Below, piece by piece: positions 27,473 through 36,967 of a DNA stretch of 64,000 nucleotides. Source of the stretch: Pseudoalteromonas peptidolytica (GTDB lineage Bacteria > Pseudomonadota > Gammaproteobacteria > Enterobacterales > Alteromonadaceae); assembly GCF_012641745.1 (NCBI RefSeq), contig NZ_WEHZ01000016.1, positions 1 through 64,000 on the forward strand, written 5' to 3'. The first letter of the stretch is position 1, and every line of letters begins with the position of its first letter. The position numbers and the translations under genes were made by a program. The notes below the pieces were generated by a model. The model was not told where the DNA came from. It was given only the letters and a program-made list of their open reading frames with translations, and searched no databases.

Positions 27473-30157
27473 TCATGCGTTTAAGATTGCCAGTAATCTA
27501 TCTTTAGCGCTCTTTAAGGTATCTTGGTCTACCTCAGCTAAATAGCTGACCAAATAGGTTTCAAGGCTACATTCCTCTCCCTGCAGCTTAGCATCAAGCA
27601 TGGCAACTTGTTGCGACATTCTATCATTTTGCCACTGCGCTGGGGTCGGTTGATTTGTTAGTATTTCAAGTCGCAAGATTAACTGTTGAGCAGTCAGTTC
27701 AGTTTTATTGCTTCCCTGCCATGTTGCAGGGATCACGTCACCGTTTTCAACAGCACTCACCAACTCGTTAAATTTTTCGCGGCGTTGCGATGAAAATAAG
27801 TCATCTAGCTTTGACTTTACCTGTGATAGCAATCGGCTTTTCTCTTGTTTAAGCGCAGCTACCACTGATGTCGCTGTTAACTCCTCGCGAATGTTTATCA
27901 GCTCATTTTGTGTTACGGCTTCAATCACTTTACTGTCTAATTCAGCTAACAGCTGACGCTGTTCAGCTTCAAGACTTTTCTCGAGTGCTTTTTGCTCAGC
28001 ATATTGAGCACTGCGCTTTTCAAATACAGCGTCATTATGCGCACGGAACGCTTTCCATAATGTATGCTCTTGTTTTGCACCTGCAAAGCCAATTTGCTGC
28101 CATTGTTTTTGAAGCGACTTAAGTAGCTCACAAGATGCCGCTAAGTCATCCGACTCAAGTTGCTGCTCGGCAATTTCAACAAGTTTTGCTTTTTCAACAG
28201 CATTGCCTTGGTGGAATGCTTTTAACTGCTCATAAATTGCTTGATGATGTTGACGGTAAGTGGCATTCAGCTTTTGATATACCTTAGCATCAACATTACC
28301 AGCACTCTTCCATGCTTTAGCAAGACGATTAAATTGCGCTTCAACCTCTCGCCAATCATTATTTTCGCTTTGAAGTGAAGTTAATACAGCCTCTACATCA
28401 TTTATAATTGCTTCACGCTTTTCTTTAGCCTGCTCACGAAGGACTTCTTGTTCAGCAAAATATGCTCTACAAGGAGCGAATAACAATTCTATTTTTTCAT
28501 CAAATAGCACCGCTTGTGCTTTTTCTTCGTCGCTCTCTACGTGGCCTAATTCATTCCAGCGCGCACGAAGTAATTTAACCTCTTCAGCACGCTTCTGCGG
28601 GTCGATATCCTCTTCTTGTAACTTGTTGTCAAGTTCACTCAATAAGGCTTCACGCTTTGGCGTTGCTGCATATTTCTGCCAATCTTTTAAATCATTTAAT
28701 GCTTTAGACAAGCTGTCATGCTGACTTTCAAGCTGTTTTTTGTAGTGTGGTGTGAGTAGTTCATACTGCTCTACAAACCCATTGAAAACGCCAAATGCCA
28801 CGTTGAAGCGACCCTGCTCAATGAGCCGTTGTACATCTCGTGCCTTTTTCTTAGCGATTTTCAAGGCTTTATCTTGCTCAGCTTTAAGAGGCTCTATAGC
28901 GCTCATAAATGTCTGGCTAACCTCTGCAAGTTGCACTTTAGCTGGTTTTTGTAGCATTTTTGGTAAGGCATCTAGGGACTTTCTTACCACCACATACGCA
29001 TCTTTTTGAGCTTGCATTTGTGCATCGAGTTGCTCAATAGCAGCTGGTGCTTCGATAGCCTTAAGCGCGCTTAATGCCTGGTTAAACATTTCGTTAGCTT
29101 CGATTATGCTTGGCAAGTTTGATAAATCCCGTTCAATATTATTTAACTTACTTTGCAAATCTTTTAGGTCAGTAGTATTGACGTACTGTGCAGATGCCAT
29201 CTTGCTTCTTAGCATCTCTACGCGCTCAACAAGACCTGCATGTGGTGCTAAATCCAGAGCTAAACATGCAACTTCCACTGACTTTTCAATTGCCTCCAAC
29301 TCAGCAGTGAACTCGGCAATTTCAAGTGCTTGATCCTGTTTAGCTTTTAGCTCCTCTTGTAAGGCTTGGTGCTTTGCATGTAACGATTTTAAATGACGGT
29401 GCAGTTTTTCTGAGACAAGCTGATACTTAGCATCAAGTGTCGCAACCGTCTCTTCGTCAAGCCATTTAAGCTCAATACTTTGCCACTGTGCAAACAACTG
29501 CTCTGCTTGTGTATTCACTTGCTCAAAATCGGCCTTATCTCGTAGCGCATTAAGTTTCGCAAGTACAACTCGTGTTTGCTCAGCCACTTGTGCTGGCATC
29601 TCTTTAGCTAGCCGCTGTTGCTCAAGCGCATGCTCAATGGCTCCTAGTGCCTTACCTTTAGCGCTCTTTAATACAGATTTTTCAAGACTGTGCTGATAAA
29701 TAAGATCAAGCATTAATGCTTGAAGTGACTCGTCACCATCTTTAAACGTCTTTTCAATTAATGATACATTTGCTAAGCGCTTTAGCAGTTTAACCTTAGT
29801 GCTTGAGTCTGTTTCACGCACAGCAACTTTTTCGAGCGTTTTCACCGGGGCATAACGTTCTATGTACTCTTCACGAATTTCTTGCAGCAGCGCATTATCT
29901 TGGTTGATAACAGCACTAGATATTTTTTGCTCTGCCAGTTCTTTAAGCTCACTATCTTGCTTATAAACTTTCCACCAAAGCCCCAGATCATTAACTCTGG
30001 TAAGAACCTTTTTCCGGATCTGCGCAGACTCATCTTCGAGCGCTAGAGTGTGGAGCAATGTCGCATCTTTACTTAGATCTAGTTTGTCTACCGCTTGTGA
30101 ACGAACGTCTACTTTAGGGTGTTTCCATTTCGGTGTAAAAAGGTGTTTAAAGATCAT
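27473..30157 (-). CDS. DUF349 domain protein
   Basis: The ~894-residue protein is almost wholly helical and carries repeated DUF349 units with W-x-x-x-G/E spacing, for example ARWNELGHVESDEEKA, LAKAWKSAGNVDAKVYQKLNATYR and LQKQWQQIGFAGAKQEHTLWKAFR, plus long coiled coils. The front has a HEAT-like stretch (KPKVDVRSQAVDKL and on). The function of DUF349 proteins is not settled. I use the ATG at 30157; a GTG two codons earlier is possible. It overlaps the DUF1315 gene end by 11 bases, so the two are coupled. Confidence 0.9.
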   Translation of the reverse strand: MIFKHLFTPKWKHPKVDVRSQAVDKLDLSKDATLLHTLALEDESAQIRKKVLTRVNDLGLWWKVYKQDSELKELAEQKISSAVINQDNALLQEIREEYIERYAPVKTLEKVAVRETDSSTKVKLLKRLANVSLIEKTFKDGDESLQALMLDLIYQHSLEKSVLKSAKGKALGAIEHALEQQRLAKEMPAQVAEQTRVVLAKLNALRDKADFEQVNTQAEQLFAQWQSIELKWLDEETVATLDAKYQLVSEKLHRHLKSLHAKHQALQEELKAKQDQALEIAEFTAELEAIEKSVEVACLALDLAPHAGLVERVEMLRSKMASAQYVNTTDLKDLQSKLNNIERDLSNLPSIIEANEMFNQALSALKAIEAPAAIEQLDAQMQAQKDAYVVVRKSLDALPKMLQKPAKVQLAEVSQTFMSAIEPLKAEQDKALKIAKKKARDVQRLIEQGRFNVAFGVFNGFVEQYELLTPHYKKQLESQHDSLSKALNDLKDWQKYAATPKREALLSELDNKLQEEDIDPQKRAEEVKLLRARWNELGHVESDEEKAQAVLFDEKIELLFAPCRAYFAEQEVLREQAKEKREAIINDVEAVLTSLQSENNDWREVEAQFNRLAKAWKSAGNVDAKVYQKLNATYRQHHQAIYEQLKAFHQGNAVEKAKLVEIAEQQLESDDLAASCELLKSLQKQWQQIGFAGAKQEHTLWKAFRAHNDAVFEKRSAQYAEQKALEKSLEAEQRQLLAELDSKVIEAVTQNELINIREELTATSVVAALKQEKSRLLSQVKSKLDDLFSSQRREKFNELVSAVENGDVIPATWQGSNKTELTAQQLILRLEILTNQPTPAQWQNDRMSQQVAMLDAKLQGEECSLETYLVSYLAEVDQDTLKSAKDRLLAILNA

Positions 30158-30428
30158 TTTCACTGAACCTAGCTATTTCATTATCGGCTTTGAATTCTTG
30201 TTGTAATTCGCGTTTGGATTTTTGCACCATCTCACCTTTTTCGTTTATGGTGAATTGTTCGTTGGATTTGACTACCTTTGCTTGGTATAGCATCACCAAC
30301 TGAACCGTTTGCTCTTTTTGGGCTTCACTAAGAGGCGTACCATCAGGCCACTTCCCCGTCGCTGCACCATATTGCAAACGTTCGAATATTTCTGGGGTAA
30401 TATTTTGAACTAAGCTATCTACATTCAT
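30147..30428 (-). CDS. DUF1315 family protein (YeaC-like)
   Basis: The 93-residue protein matches the YeaC/DUF1315 pattern: an N-terminal helix PEIFERLQYGAATGKWPDGTPLSEAQKEQTVQLVMLYQAK and a charged tail. The role is unknown. It lies in a three-gene leftward unit, 2 bases after the zinc-ribbon membrane protein gene and overlapping the DUF349 gene. Confidence 0.88.
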   Translation of the reverse strand: MNVDSLVQNITPEIFERLQYGAATGKWPDGTPLSEAQKEQTVQLVMLYQAKVVKSNEQFTINEKGEMVQKSKRELQQEFKADNEIARFSENDL

Positions 30429-30430
30429 TA

Positions 30431-30757
30431 CTACTTTTTCTTTTTCAAAATAACGAGTATTACTCGATTAATTAAGTACCAAACCGTGCCAATACCTATC
30501 GCGCTTTTACTTGCTATCATTTCGAAGGAGTTAGGCGCAGGCTGTTGCCAATAAATATATAAGAATCCGCCAAGCACTAGGATCAGTGCAATAAATGAAT
30601 AATTCATCACTGTTTGTTGACGCTTGACGCGATTTCTAGAGGCTGCTCTTTCTCTGTCTTCTTGAGAAAAGTCTGCTAAATTGGTTTCACAATGAGGGCA
30701 GGACTTGTGTTTGGAGGAAATAGATTTATTGCAGCTGGGGCACTGTGCTATTGCCAT
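30431..30757 (-). CDS. Small membrane protein with N-terminal zinc ribbon
   Basis: Residues 6-26 hold two CxxC pairs (CPSC and CPHC), a zinc ribbon. Two hydrophobic helices follow (about 50-68 and 85-102) and the end is polylysine-like (KKKK). The protein has 108 residues. The role is unknown. It is the first gene of the unit with DUF1315 and DUF349; the upstream symporter gene ends in a terminator, so its promoter must lie in 30758-30785. Confidence 0.75.
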   Translation of the reverse strand: MAIAQCPSCNKSISSKHKSCPHCETNLADFSQEDRERAASRNRVKRQQTVMNYSFIALILVLGGFLYIYWQQPAPNSFEMIASKSAIGIGTVWYLINRVILVILKKKK

Positions 30758-30777
30758 CGTGTTACTTCTCCATTATA

Positions 30778-30803
30778 CAAAAAAGGGCACCTGTGAAGTG
30801 CCC
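30778..30803 (-). terminator. Terminator of the AGCS symporter gene
   Basis: GGGCAC / GTGCCC with a 7-base loop is followed, leftward, by TTTTTT. It lies 63 bases after the symporter stop codon. Confidence 0.88.
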
Positions 30804-30865
30804 TATTCTACTACCTTTGCGATGCCTTGTCCTTAGATGACAAGATAATTTTAATTAAAATTCGC

Positions 30866-32536
30866 TCACTGTTTGTGTTCTTTGTTGAAATCTTCCCAGT
30901 AATCTTTCACCGAAGATTTCATTTCTTTTCGTAGCAGGAAAATACCAAACAGGTTAGGTAGCGTCATCACAACAATTGCTACCGCTGCAAGTTTCCAAAC
31001 CAGAGTTGTGTCTGCAAACGACGCCCAAAAGAAACCCGCCACATAAAATACTCGATACGGCATCACAGAGCGGCTACCTAGCAAGTAAATCATAGCTCGG
31101 TCACCATAGTAAGACCACGCAATTGCTGTAGAAAATGCAAACAACAACAAACCAATAGAGACAATATATTTACCATTTTCGCCTAAATAGCCTCTGGTAA
31201 ATGCTTTAGTTGTTAATTCAGCAGAATGAACCAGCGAGTGACCAATCAAGCTTATGCTATTGTCTGTTGGTAACCCGTTTTTCACCTCAACAATTCCAGT
31301 GTATTTGTGACGCTCAGTAATACCAAAACGTACTTTCTCGCCAATGGAGCGCGAATGGATAACCGTGAAGTTTTCCGTTACTGCTTTACCCTGTACAACT
31401 TCAATTTCGCCATTAAATGGTTTTACATTGTGCTCTTTTTTACCATTTAAGTAAGCATATAGAGCTTCTCGGTCTTGCTGGTTAGACTCGTCATATTTAC
31501 CATCGAGAATAATCATTGATGAACGCTCGAAGTGAGTTTCGAATTTTTCAGTCCACACACCTGAGGACAAGATAACAAGTCCAGTCAAGGTACAGATAAT
31601 GATGGTGTCGATAAATGGTTCTAAAATAGAAACCATCCCCTCTGACACTGGCTCGTCGGCTTTTGCCGAAGCATGCGCGATGGGTGCAGAGCCTTGACCT
31701 GCTTCGTTAGAAAATAAGCCACGGTTTACGCCACGATTAAACGCATAGGCAAAAGAAGCTCCCAAGAAGCCCCCTGCAGCCGCTGAGCCCGTAAACGCAT
31801 CAGTAAAAACAGAAAGAAACGAAGGAACAATATTCTCAATGTTGTAGAAGATAACTGCAAAAGATCCCAAAATATAGATAGCGGCCATCAGTGGTACAAT
31901 ACGAGATGTAATGGCTGCAATACGCTTAATACCACCTAAAATAACAAGCGCTAGTAGAATTGAAAGCACTGCACCTGTGGCCATCGGAGCAAAACCGAAG
32001 GTCGCTTCCATGCCCTGTGCAATATTGTTTATCTGCGGCAAGCTACCGGTACCAAATGAGCTGATAACAGTCGCGATTGCAAATAACACCGCTAACCATT
32101 TCATGTTCAGGCGGCGATCCATATAATACATAGGACCCCCTGCCATTGTGCCATCATCTGTTTGCACGCGATATTTGTGAGAGAGGGTCACTTCCACAAA
32201 TTTGGTTGTCATACCAAAAAATGCCGTCATCCACATCCAAAAGAGTGCCGCGGGTCCACCAATTGAAATCGCCAGAGCCACCCCTCCAATATTACCTGTT
32301 CCAACCGTACCAGAGAGTGCTGTTGCCAGTGCTTGGAAGTGCGTGGTATCCCCTTCTAGGCCTTTTTTATCGTATTTTCCCGTCACCACCTTACACGCAT
32401 GTTTGAAATATCGTATTTGTGGAAATTTCAGGTAAATGGTAAAAAATAAACCAACCCCCAGCAACACATACGGGAACCAAGGTGAACCACCTAACATCCC
32501 ATCTAAGCTATCTAATAAGCTGCCTAACGCATCCAC
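30866..32536 (-). CDS. Sodium:alanine symporter (AGCS family) with a large extra loop
   Basis: The protein has the AGCS signatures [27 protein letters not shown] and [13 protein letters not shown], with about 11 membrane helices. Such carriers bring in alanine or glycine with Na+. The length (556) exceeds the usual ~450 because a polar stretch of about 110 residues lies between [12 protein letters not shown] and [15 protein letters not shown], where ordinary members have a short loop. The start is GTG with GGGGA 6 bases upstream. It stands alone with a terminator. Confidence 0.92.
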   Translation of the reverse strand: MDALGSLLDSLDGMLGGSPWFPYVLLGVGLFFTIYLKFPQIRYFKHACKVVTGKYDKKGLEGDTTHFQALATALSGTVGTGNIGGVALAISIGGPAALFWMWMTAFFGMTTKFVEVTLSHKYRVQTDDGTMAGGPMYYMDRRLNMKWLAVLFAIATVISSFGTGSLPQINNIAQGMEATFGFAPMATGAVLSILLALVILGGIKRIAAITSRIVPLMAAIYILGSFAVIFYNIENIVPSFLSVFTDAFTGSAAAGGFLGASFAYAFNRGVNRGLFSNEAGQGSAPIAHASAKADEPVSEGMVSILEPFIDTIIICTLTGLVILSSGVWTEKFETHFERSSMIILDGKYDESNQQDREALYAYLNGKKEHNVKPFNGEIEVVQGKAVTENFTVIHSRSIGEKVRFGITERHKYTGIVEVKNGLPTDNSISLIGHSLVHSAELTTKAFTRGYLGENGKYIVSIGLLLFAFSTAIAWSYYGDRAMIYLLGSRSVMPYRVFYVAGFFWASFADTTLVWKLAAVAIVVMTLPNLFGIFLLRKEMKSSVKDYWEDFNKEHKQ

Positions 32537-32630
32537 GATTATTCCCCTTTATTGTTGTTATTACACCCTGTTGAGGTGTTTTAAAAACGTCTTTATGTTA
32601 ATTATTTGTTTTTACAATCATACAAAAATA

Positions 32631-32658
32631 AGCGGGTAATCAATCATGATTACCCGCT
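32631..32658 (-). terminator. Terminator of the M14 peptidase gene
   Basis: AGCGGGTAATC / GATTACCCGCT is a perfect 11-bp stem with a 6-base loop, followed leftward by TTATTTTTG. It starts 8 bases after the peptidase stop codon. Confidence 0.88.
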
Positions 32659-32665
32659 CTTGTAT

Positions 32666-33793
32666 TTATCTTAAGTCATCAACTATGTTTAGGATTGCCG
32701 CTAACGTGTCTTGACCGAATTGATATGAACGTCTGTCTGACCAGCCAAAGTACGGGTCTGGTAGATTTGCATTGTCCTTAAACGGCATTTCAACAGTATA
32801 AGCCAACGCCTTGAACGTTTCACCCACAGCACATGAGGCCACGGTAAGGTTTGCTTCTCCCGGTGCATCTTTATCGTAACCAAATTCATCTTGGAACTCA
32901 GGTGTGATGGTTAACAGTGCCGCCTTAAACGATTCTTCTAAACGCGCTAATCGCTCGTCGTAACTTGGGATACCTTCACTACCCGCAACAAAGTTATACG
33001 GTAAAGCTTCATCACCATGAATATCTAGGTACATATCCAGCCCTATTTCACGCATTTTATTAAGCACGTAATAAACTTCTGGTGACTGTTCTAGAGTTGG
33101 TGTTTGCCATTCCCTATTTAAGTTAACGCCTTTTGCGTTGGTGCGAAGGTGGCCACGTACACTGCCATCTGGGTTCATATTTGGCACGATATAAAAAACG
33201 GCTTTTGATAAAAGTGCAGCGGCATGAGAGTCTTCGTCATCAAGTAGTTTGTGAAGTAGTCCTTCAACAAACCACTCTGCCATTGTCTCACCTGGGTGCT
33301 GACGAGCGGTTATCCAGATTTTTTTCTTCTCTGGTGATGGTTCGCCAATAGTCAGCAAACTCATATCTCTTCCGTCTAACGTTTGACCCAATGTCTCAAC
33401 GACACAGGCATCATGTGACTGCGCCCAATAAACGAGGTCCAGGTGACGCTCATAACTATAAGGCGCAAAATATGCAAAATACGTGTGCGCGCACTCTGGT
33501 TCAAAATCAATAGTCAATGTGCCATTTTCATAGCGTGTTGGTACACGGAACCAAGTTTGACGGTCATAAGATGCAACAGCTTGATAGTCATCCCAACCTT
33601 CTGGGTAAGCAGAATCCAGTAACTGATTAATTTGAATTTTATGCTCTATGAAAGGTGTAGACTCAAGTCTAAAATGAAACCACTGGAAAAAATCAGATTC
33701 ATTGTCTTTATTGATTTCTAGTTGGATATCTGTAGGTGATGTCGCGTTAATTACCTTGATATTCCCACTATCGAAATTGCTCGTAATGCGCAT
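32666..33793 (-). CDS. M14 family zinc carboxypeptidase (cytosolic type)
   Basis: The 375-residue protein lacks a signal peptide. An N-terminal beta domain (1-130, with FQWFHFRLE-type sequence) precedes the M14 domain: zinc motif RQHPGETMAEW (HxxE), NPDGSVRGHLRTN with substrate-binding Asn-Arg, DIHGDE with the third zinc His, and a catalytic Glu in YTVEMPF near the end. This order matches the cytosolic carboxypeptidase/deglutamylase-like (M14B/M14_6) branch. The bacterial substrate is not known. Confidence 0.9.
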   Translation of the reverse strand: MRITSNFDSGNIKVINATSPTDIQLEINKDNESDFFQWFHFRLESTPFIEHKIQINQLLDSAYPEGWDDYQAVASYDRQTWFRVPTRYENGTLTIDFEPECAHTYFAYFAPYSYERHLDLVYWAQSHDACVVETLGQTLDGRDMSLLTIGEPSPEKKKIWITARQHPGETMAEWFVEGLLHKLLDDEDSHAAALLSKAVFYIVPNMNPDGSVRGHLRTNAKGVNLNREWQTPTLEQSPEVYYVLNKMREIGLDMYLDIHGDEALPYNFVAGSEGIPSYDERLARLEESFKAALLTITPEFQDEFGYDKDAPGEANLTVASCAVGETFKALAYTVEMPFKDNANLPDPYFGWSDRRSYQFGQDTLAAILNIVDDLR

Positions 33794-33847
33794 AGGTTTC
33801 CCTAAGTAAGTTAAAAATTGTTGTGTAAATACACAGTTACCAAACTA

Positions 33848-34059
33848 ATACCAATTATCTTAACTAAGTGGTCTACTTTGAGGCGAAAAAATCATGTCGA
33901 TAACTCCGCTGCCACATCCTGCTACTGCCAAGATACCTAAATCCAAGTAGGCAAGGCAAAAATTTTGCTATTTCAGTTGCTCTAAATAGCAAAATTTTTA
34001 ACACAGTTAGCGTCAGATGTACCCCTTCAAATTGATCAAGTATTGTTGCTAATTGGTAT
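33848..34059. repeat. Dispersed intergenic repeat, copy B
   Basis: This 212-base copy starts ATACCAATTATCTTAACTA, has GTGGTCTACTTTGAGGCGA, a CATCCTGCTACTGCCAAGATA block, a GGCAAGGCAAAAATTTTGCTA block and ends TTGCTAATTGGTAT. It is the most complete example, with inverted ends ATACCAATT / AATTGGTAT. No reading frame. The remaining gap to 34208 holds nothing I could name. Confidence 0.75.
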
Positions 34060-34208
34060 AACTTCTATCCACCTTCAAGAAAGTAAATCACGGGGTAGTG
34101 TGACGAAATTTTCTCTTTCGTGTTCAAAATTAGCAGATAACATTTTGTTAGCTAATTGTAGCTAGCCTATTTTTGCAAGCCTACCACAACCAACTTATTT
34201 CAAAAACT

Positions 34209-34235
34209 AAAAAAGCCAGCTGGTGCTGGCTTTTT
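34209..34235 (-). terminator. Terminator of the GAPDH gene
   Basis: GCCAGC / GCTGGC with a TGGT loop, flanked by A-run and T-run on both sides, 17 bases after the GAPDH stop codon. Confidence 0.9.
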
Positions 34236-34251
34236 ATCGCAAATTGTTATG

Positions 34252-35697
34252 TTAGCGAGGTAGGCTTGGGAATTTAACCTCTGCCATATCCTGCATTACA
34301 CGTACAACCTGACAGCTATAGCCAAACTCATTATCGTACCAAACGTAAAGTACAACACGGTCACCATCAACGATAGTAGCCTGAGAGTCAACAACACCAG
34401 CATAACGGCTGCCTACAAGGTCTGTAGACACGATTTCTGTTGACGCAGTGTAATCGATTTGGTCGCGTAGCTCTGAGTAAAGTGAAGATTCGCGAAGGAA
34501 TTCGTTTAACTCTTCAGCTGTTGTCTCTTTACCTAAATTAAGGTTAAGAATAGCCATTGATACGTTTGGTGTAGGTACGCGAATTGCATTACCTGTTAGC
34601 TTACCAGCAAGCTCCGGAAGTGCTTTAGCAACCGCTTTAGCAGCACCCGTTGAGGTAATAACCATGTTCAATGCCGCACTACGACCACGACGTTCAGCTT
34701 TGTGGTAGTTATCAATCAAGTTTTGGTCATTAGTGTAAGAGTGAACAGTCTCTACGTGACCATTCTTAATACCAAACTTGTCGTTAAGTGCTTTTAATAC
34801 CGGTGTGATTGCGTTAGTTGTGCAGCTTGCTGCTGATACAATCTTGTCTTCAGATTGGATGTCTGAGTTGTTAACACCATAAACGATGTTTTTGATGTCA
34901 CCTTTAGCCGGTGCTGTAAGTAGCACTTTAGACGCACCGATTGACTTGAGGTGTTTACCTAAGCCATCTTCGTCTTTCCAAACACCTGTATTGTCTACGA
35001 TAAGTGCATTTTCAATACCGTATTTTGTGTAATCCACTTCTTCAGGTGAGTTTGCGTAGATAACTTGAATGTAGTTACCGTTTGCTTTGATCGCACCTTT
35101 TTCATGGTCTACTGTGATTGAACCATTGAAAGGACCATGAATTGAGTCGCGGCGCAATAAACTTGCACGTTTCTCAAGATCACCATCGCGGCCACCGCGA
35201 ACAACGATTGCACGTAGGCGTAAATCAGCGTGAGAGCCGCCACGTTCGATAAGTAGGCGTGCTAATAAACGGCCAATGCGACCAAAACCATAAAGAACGA
35301 CGTCGCGAGGTTCTGGACGTGCGCCTTGGTTTAGTAATTCTGCAAGTTCTGCATTTAAAAACTCTTCGATTGAGCGTCCTTCACCTGCATTTTTATAAAT
35401 GTAGGCATAAGCTAGCTTACCAAGGTCAACGCGACCCGGTGCTAATTCCATTTTGCTGATCACTTCTAAGAATGGAAAGCTTTCACGAAGACGTAGTTTA
35501 CGCTCTTCAAAACGCGCTACTGTTTTGTGTGCTTTGATAACATCAATGGTGCTTGCACTTACAAGAGGACGACCGTATACAGAGATTTCAACGCCTTTGT
35601 TACGGTATAGACGACCGATTAGGGGTTGCATGCTTTCTGCATAATCTTGACGCTCTTGCCAGCTATTTTGATATTCTTGCTCGTGAGATAAGGTCAT
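34252..35697 (-). CDS. Glyceraldehyde-3-phosphate dehydrogenase, long form
   Basis: The 481-residue protein has an N-terminal helical extension of about 125 residues, then the GAPDH Rossmann part (VVLYGFGRIGRLLARLL) and the catalytic centre SAASCTTNAITPVLKAL with the active Cys, followed by the His-bearing HVETVHSYTNDQN and WYDNEFGYSCQVVRV. This is the known ~480-residue class of Vibrio, Shewanella and Pseudomonas, distinct from the ~335-residue GapA. It oxidises glyceraldehyde 3-phosphate in glycolysis or runs the reverse. It is monocistronic, divergent from a DUF2989 gene. Confidence 0.93.
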   Translation of the reverse strand: MTLSHEQEYQNSWQERQDYAESMQPLIGRLYRNKGVEISVYGRPLVSASTIDVIKAHKTVARFEERKLRLRESFPFLEVISKMELAPGRVDLGKLAYAYIYKNAGEGRSIEEFLNAELAELLNQGARPEPRDVVLYGFGRIGRLLARLLIERGGSHADLRLRAIVVRGGRDGDLEKRASLLRRDSIHGPFNGSITVDHEKGAIKANGNYIQVIYANSPEEVDYTKYGIENALIVDNTGVWKDEDGLGKHLKSIGASKVLLTAPAKGDIKNIVYGVNNSDIQSEDKIVSAASCTTNAITPVLKALNDKFGIKNGHVETVHSYTNDQNLIDNYHKAERRGRSAALNMVITSTGAAKAVAKALPELAGKLTGNAIRVPTPNVSMAILNLNLGKETTAEELNEFLRESSLYSELRDQIDYTASTEIVSTDLVGSRYAGVVDSQATIVDGDRVVLYVWYDNEFGYSCQVVRVMQDMAEVKFPSLPR

Positions 35698-35885
35698 TTT
35701 TTCTGCCTAATAAACAATTTTCTTTGAACGGATAGCCCTTTTGGGCACAGCTATTCTAATTTAAACTGTCGCGATTCTCCACTGTTACCGAACAATTCAT
35801 TGCGCTAAACTAGTCGACCATTAGCTCTACCCTGTTTATTTGGGCTGCAAAGCCTATAATTATAAAAAATCATTGAGGTCAAACT

Positions 35886-36686
35886 ATGGCGTTTAAAAAG
35901 TCGCTAGTTTTTGCAGCATTACTATTGGCTGGTTGCGACGATACCTTAACCTTGAAACAAGTGTGTAGTGAAACACCCGGGTTTTGTGAGGATTTAAATA
36001 AGGATAGTCATTGTAAAGATGAACGTGCAGAAGTGATTTATGCCCGTTATCATGAATACAAGTCTCCTACCGACGATAACAAGTATAAATTATTGAAAGA
36101 TTTGGAACGCTACAACCAATGTGTTGCGCTCGCAGCCAAAATTGAACATATCAAATTAAAAGAAAAGACGACCTCACGCGTTGAGGGACACCTTACAGCA
36201 TTAAAAGAAATGACCCGCATCTACCAGGAAACAAAAAATAGTAACCACCCTGGGTTACTCTACTACCAATGGTCCAGAAATAATGATCGTGCAGCCATGA
36301 ACAAACTACTCAATATGCAGGATGACCCTAGGGTGCAAAATGATGCAGAGATCCAGCTATTCTTAGCTGAATTTTATGCCAAAGTAGATGATAACAAAAC
36401 GGTCGATATTCTGTATCGAGTATTAGAGTTAAACAAGCGAGGCGAAACACCAAACCCTGAGGTTTACTCGTCGCTTGTGAGCATTTTTTATAAACATGAA
36501 AAGTACAAACACGCTTACACCTTTGCCCGGGTTGCCCAGCTATCTGGCGTGGAAGAAATAGACATTATTCCGGTAACGAATCAATTAGCAGCCATGGGTA
36601 AAGAGTTAGGTAATCTAGATTCTCTCGCGCAAAGAACCTATGAAAGTATTCAAGCTGGAGAGTTTGTCTCTCCGCGAGACTTTTAA
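35886..36686 (+). CDS. DUF2989 family lipoprotein
   Basis: A short lipoprotein signal ends in LLAGC (Cys16 or so), followed by a Cys-rich start (QVCSETPGFCEDLNKDSHC) and a helical, TPR-like remainder to 266 residues. The pattern matches DUF2989, found in Vibrio and Alteromonadales; the function is not known. It should sit on the inner face of the outer membrane. A hairpin is shared with the convergent transporter gene. Confidence 0.85.
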   Translation: MAFKKSLVFAALLLAGCDDTLTLKQVCSETPGFCEDLNKDSHCKDERAEVIYARYHEYKSPTDDNKYKLLKDLERYNQCVALAAKIEHIKLKEKTTSRVEGHLTALKEMTRIYQETKNSNHPGLLYYQWSRNNDRAAMNKLLNMQDDPRVQNDAEIQLFLAEFYAKVDDNKTVDILYRVLELNKRGETPNPEVYSSLVSIFYKHEKYKHAYTFARVAQLSGVEEIDIIPVTNQLAAMGKELGNLDSLAQRTYESIQAGEFVSPRDF

Positions 36687-36764
36687 CTGACCTGAGGTTT
36701 GGATAAGGCATGTTCCAACTCTTTGTAGCTAGAGCACAACTTAGTTTTTTCCTTGTCTAGCCAT

Positions 36765-36900
36765 AGAGTTTTAGCGAAAACACCGCTCCCGCGTCCTGCT
36801 CCCGCTAAGGTAACTACATCCTATAGGCAAGGCGAATTTATACCAATTTTCTTAATTAAGTGGTCTATTTGAGGCGAGAAAATAGCTCACTTAATTGAGA
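36765..36900. repeat. Dispersed intergenic repeat, copy C (rearranged)
   Basis: Positions 36839-36893 carry the left end of the family (TATACCAATTTTCTTAATTA, GTGGTCTATTTGAGGCGA). The preceding 36765-36837 (CGCGTCCTGCTCCCGCTAAGG, then TATAGGCAAGGCGAATT) matches the middle of copy B. The blocks are thus in the wrong order, as if one copy had been inserted next to, or recombined with, a piece of another. CTTAATTAAGTG and CACTTAATTGAG also form a local inverted repeat. Confidence 0.6.
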
Positions 36901-36922
36901 TGACGTATTACACAGATAAAAT

Positions 36923-36940
36923 GGGAAGCTGTTGCTTCCC
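36923..36940. terminator. Bidirectional terminator between DUF2989 and NSS genes
   Basis: GGGAAGC / GCTTCCC with a TGTT loop has GTTTTT to the right and, on the other strand, ATTTTAT to the left. It serves convergent genes. Confidence 0.85.
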
Positions 36941-36967
36941 GTTTTTAGTTATAGATTACAAAGACTA

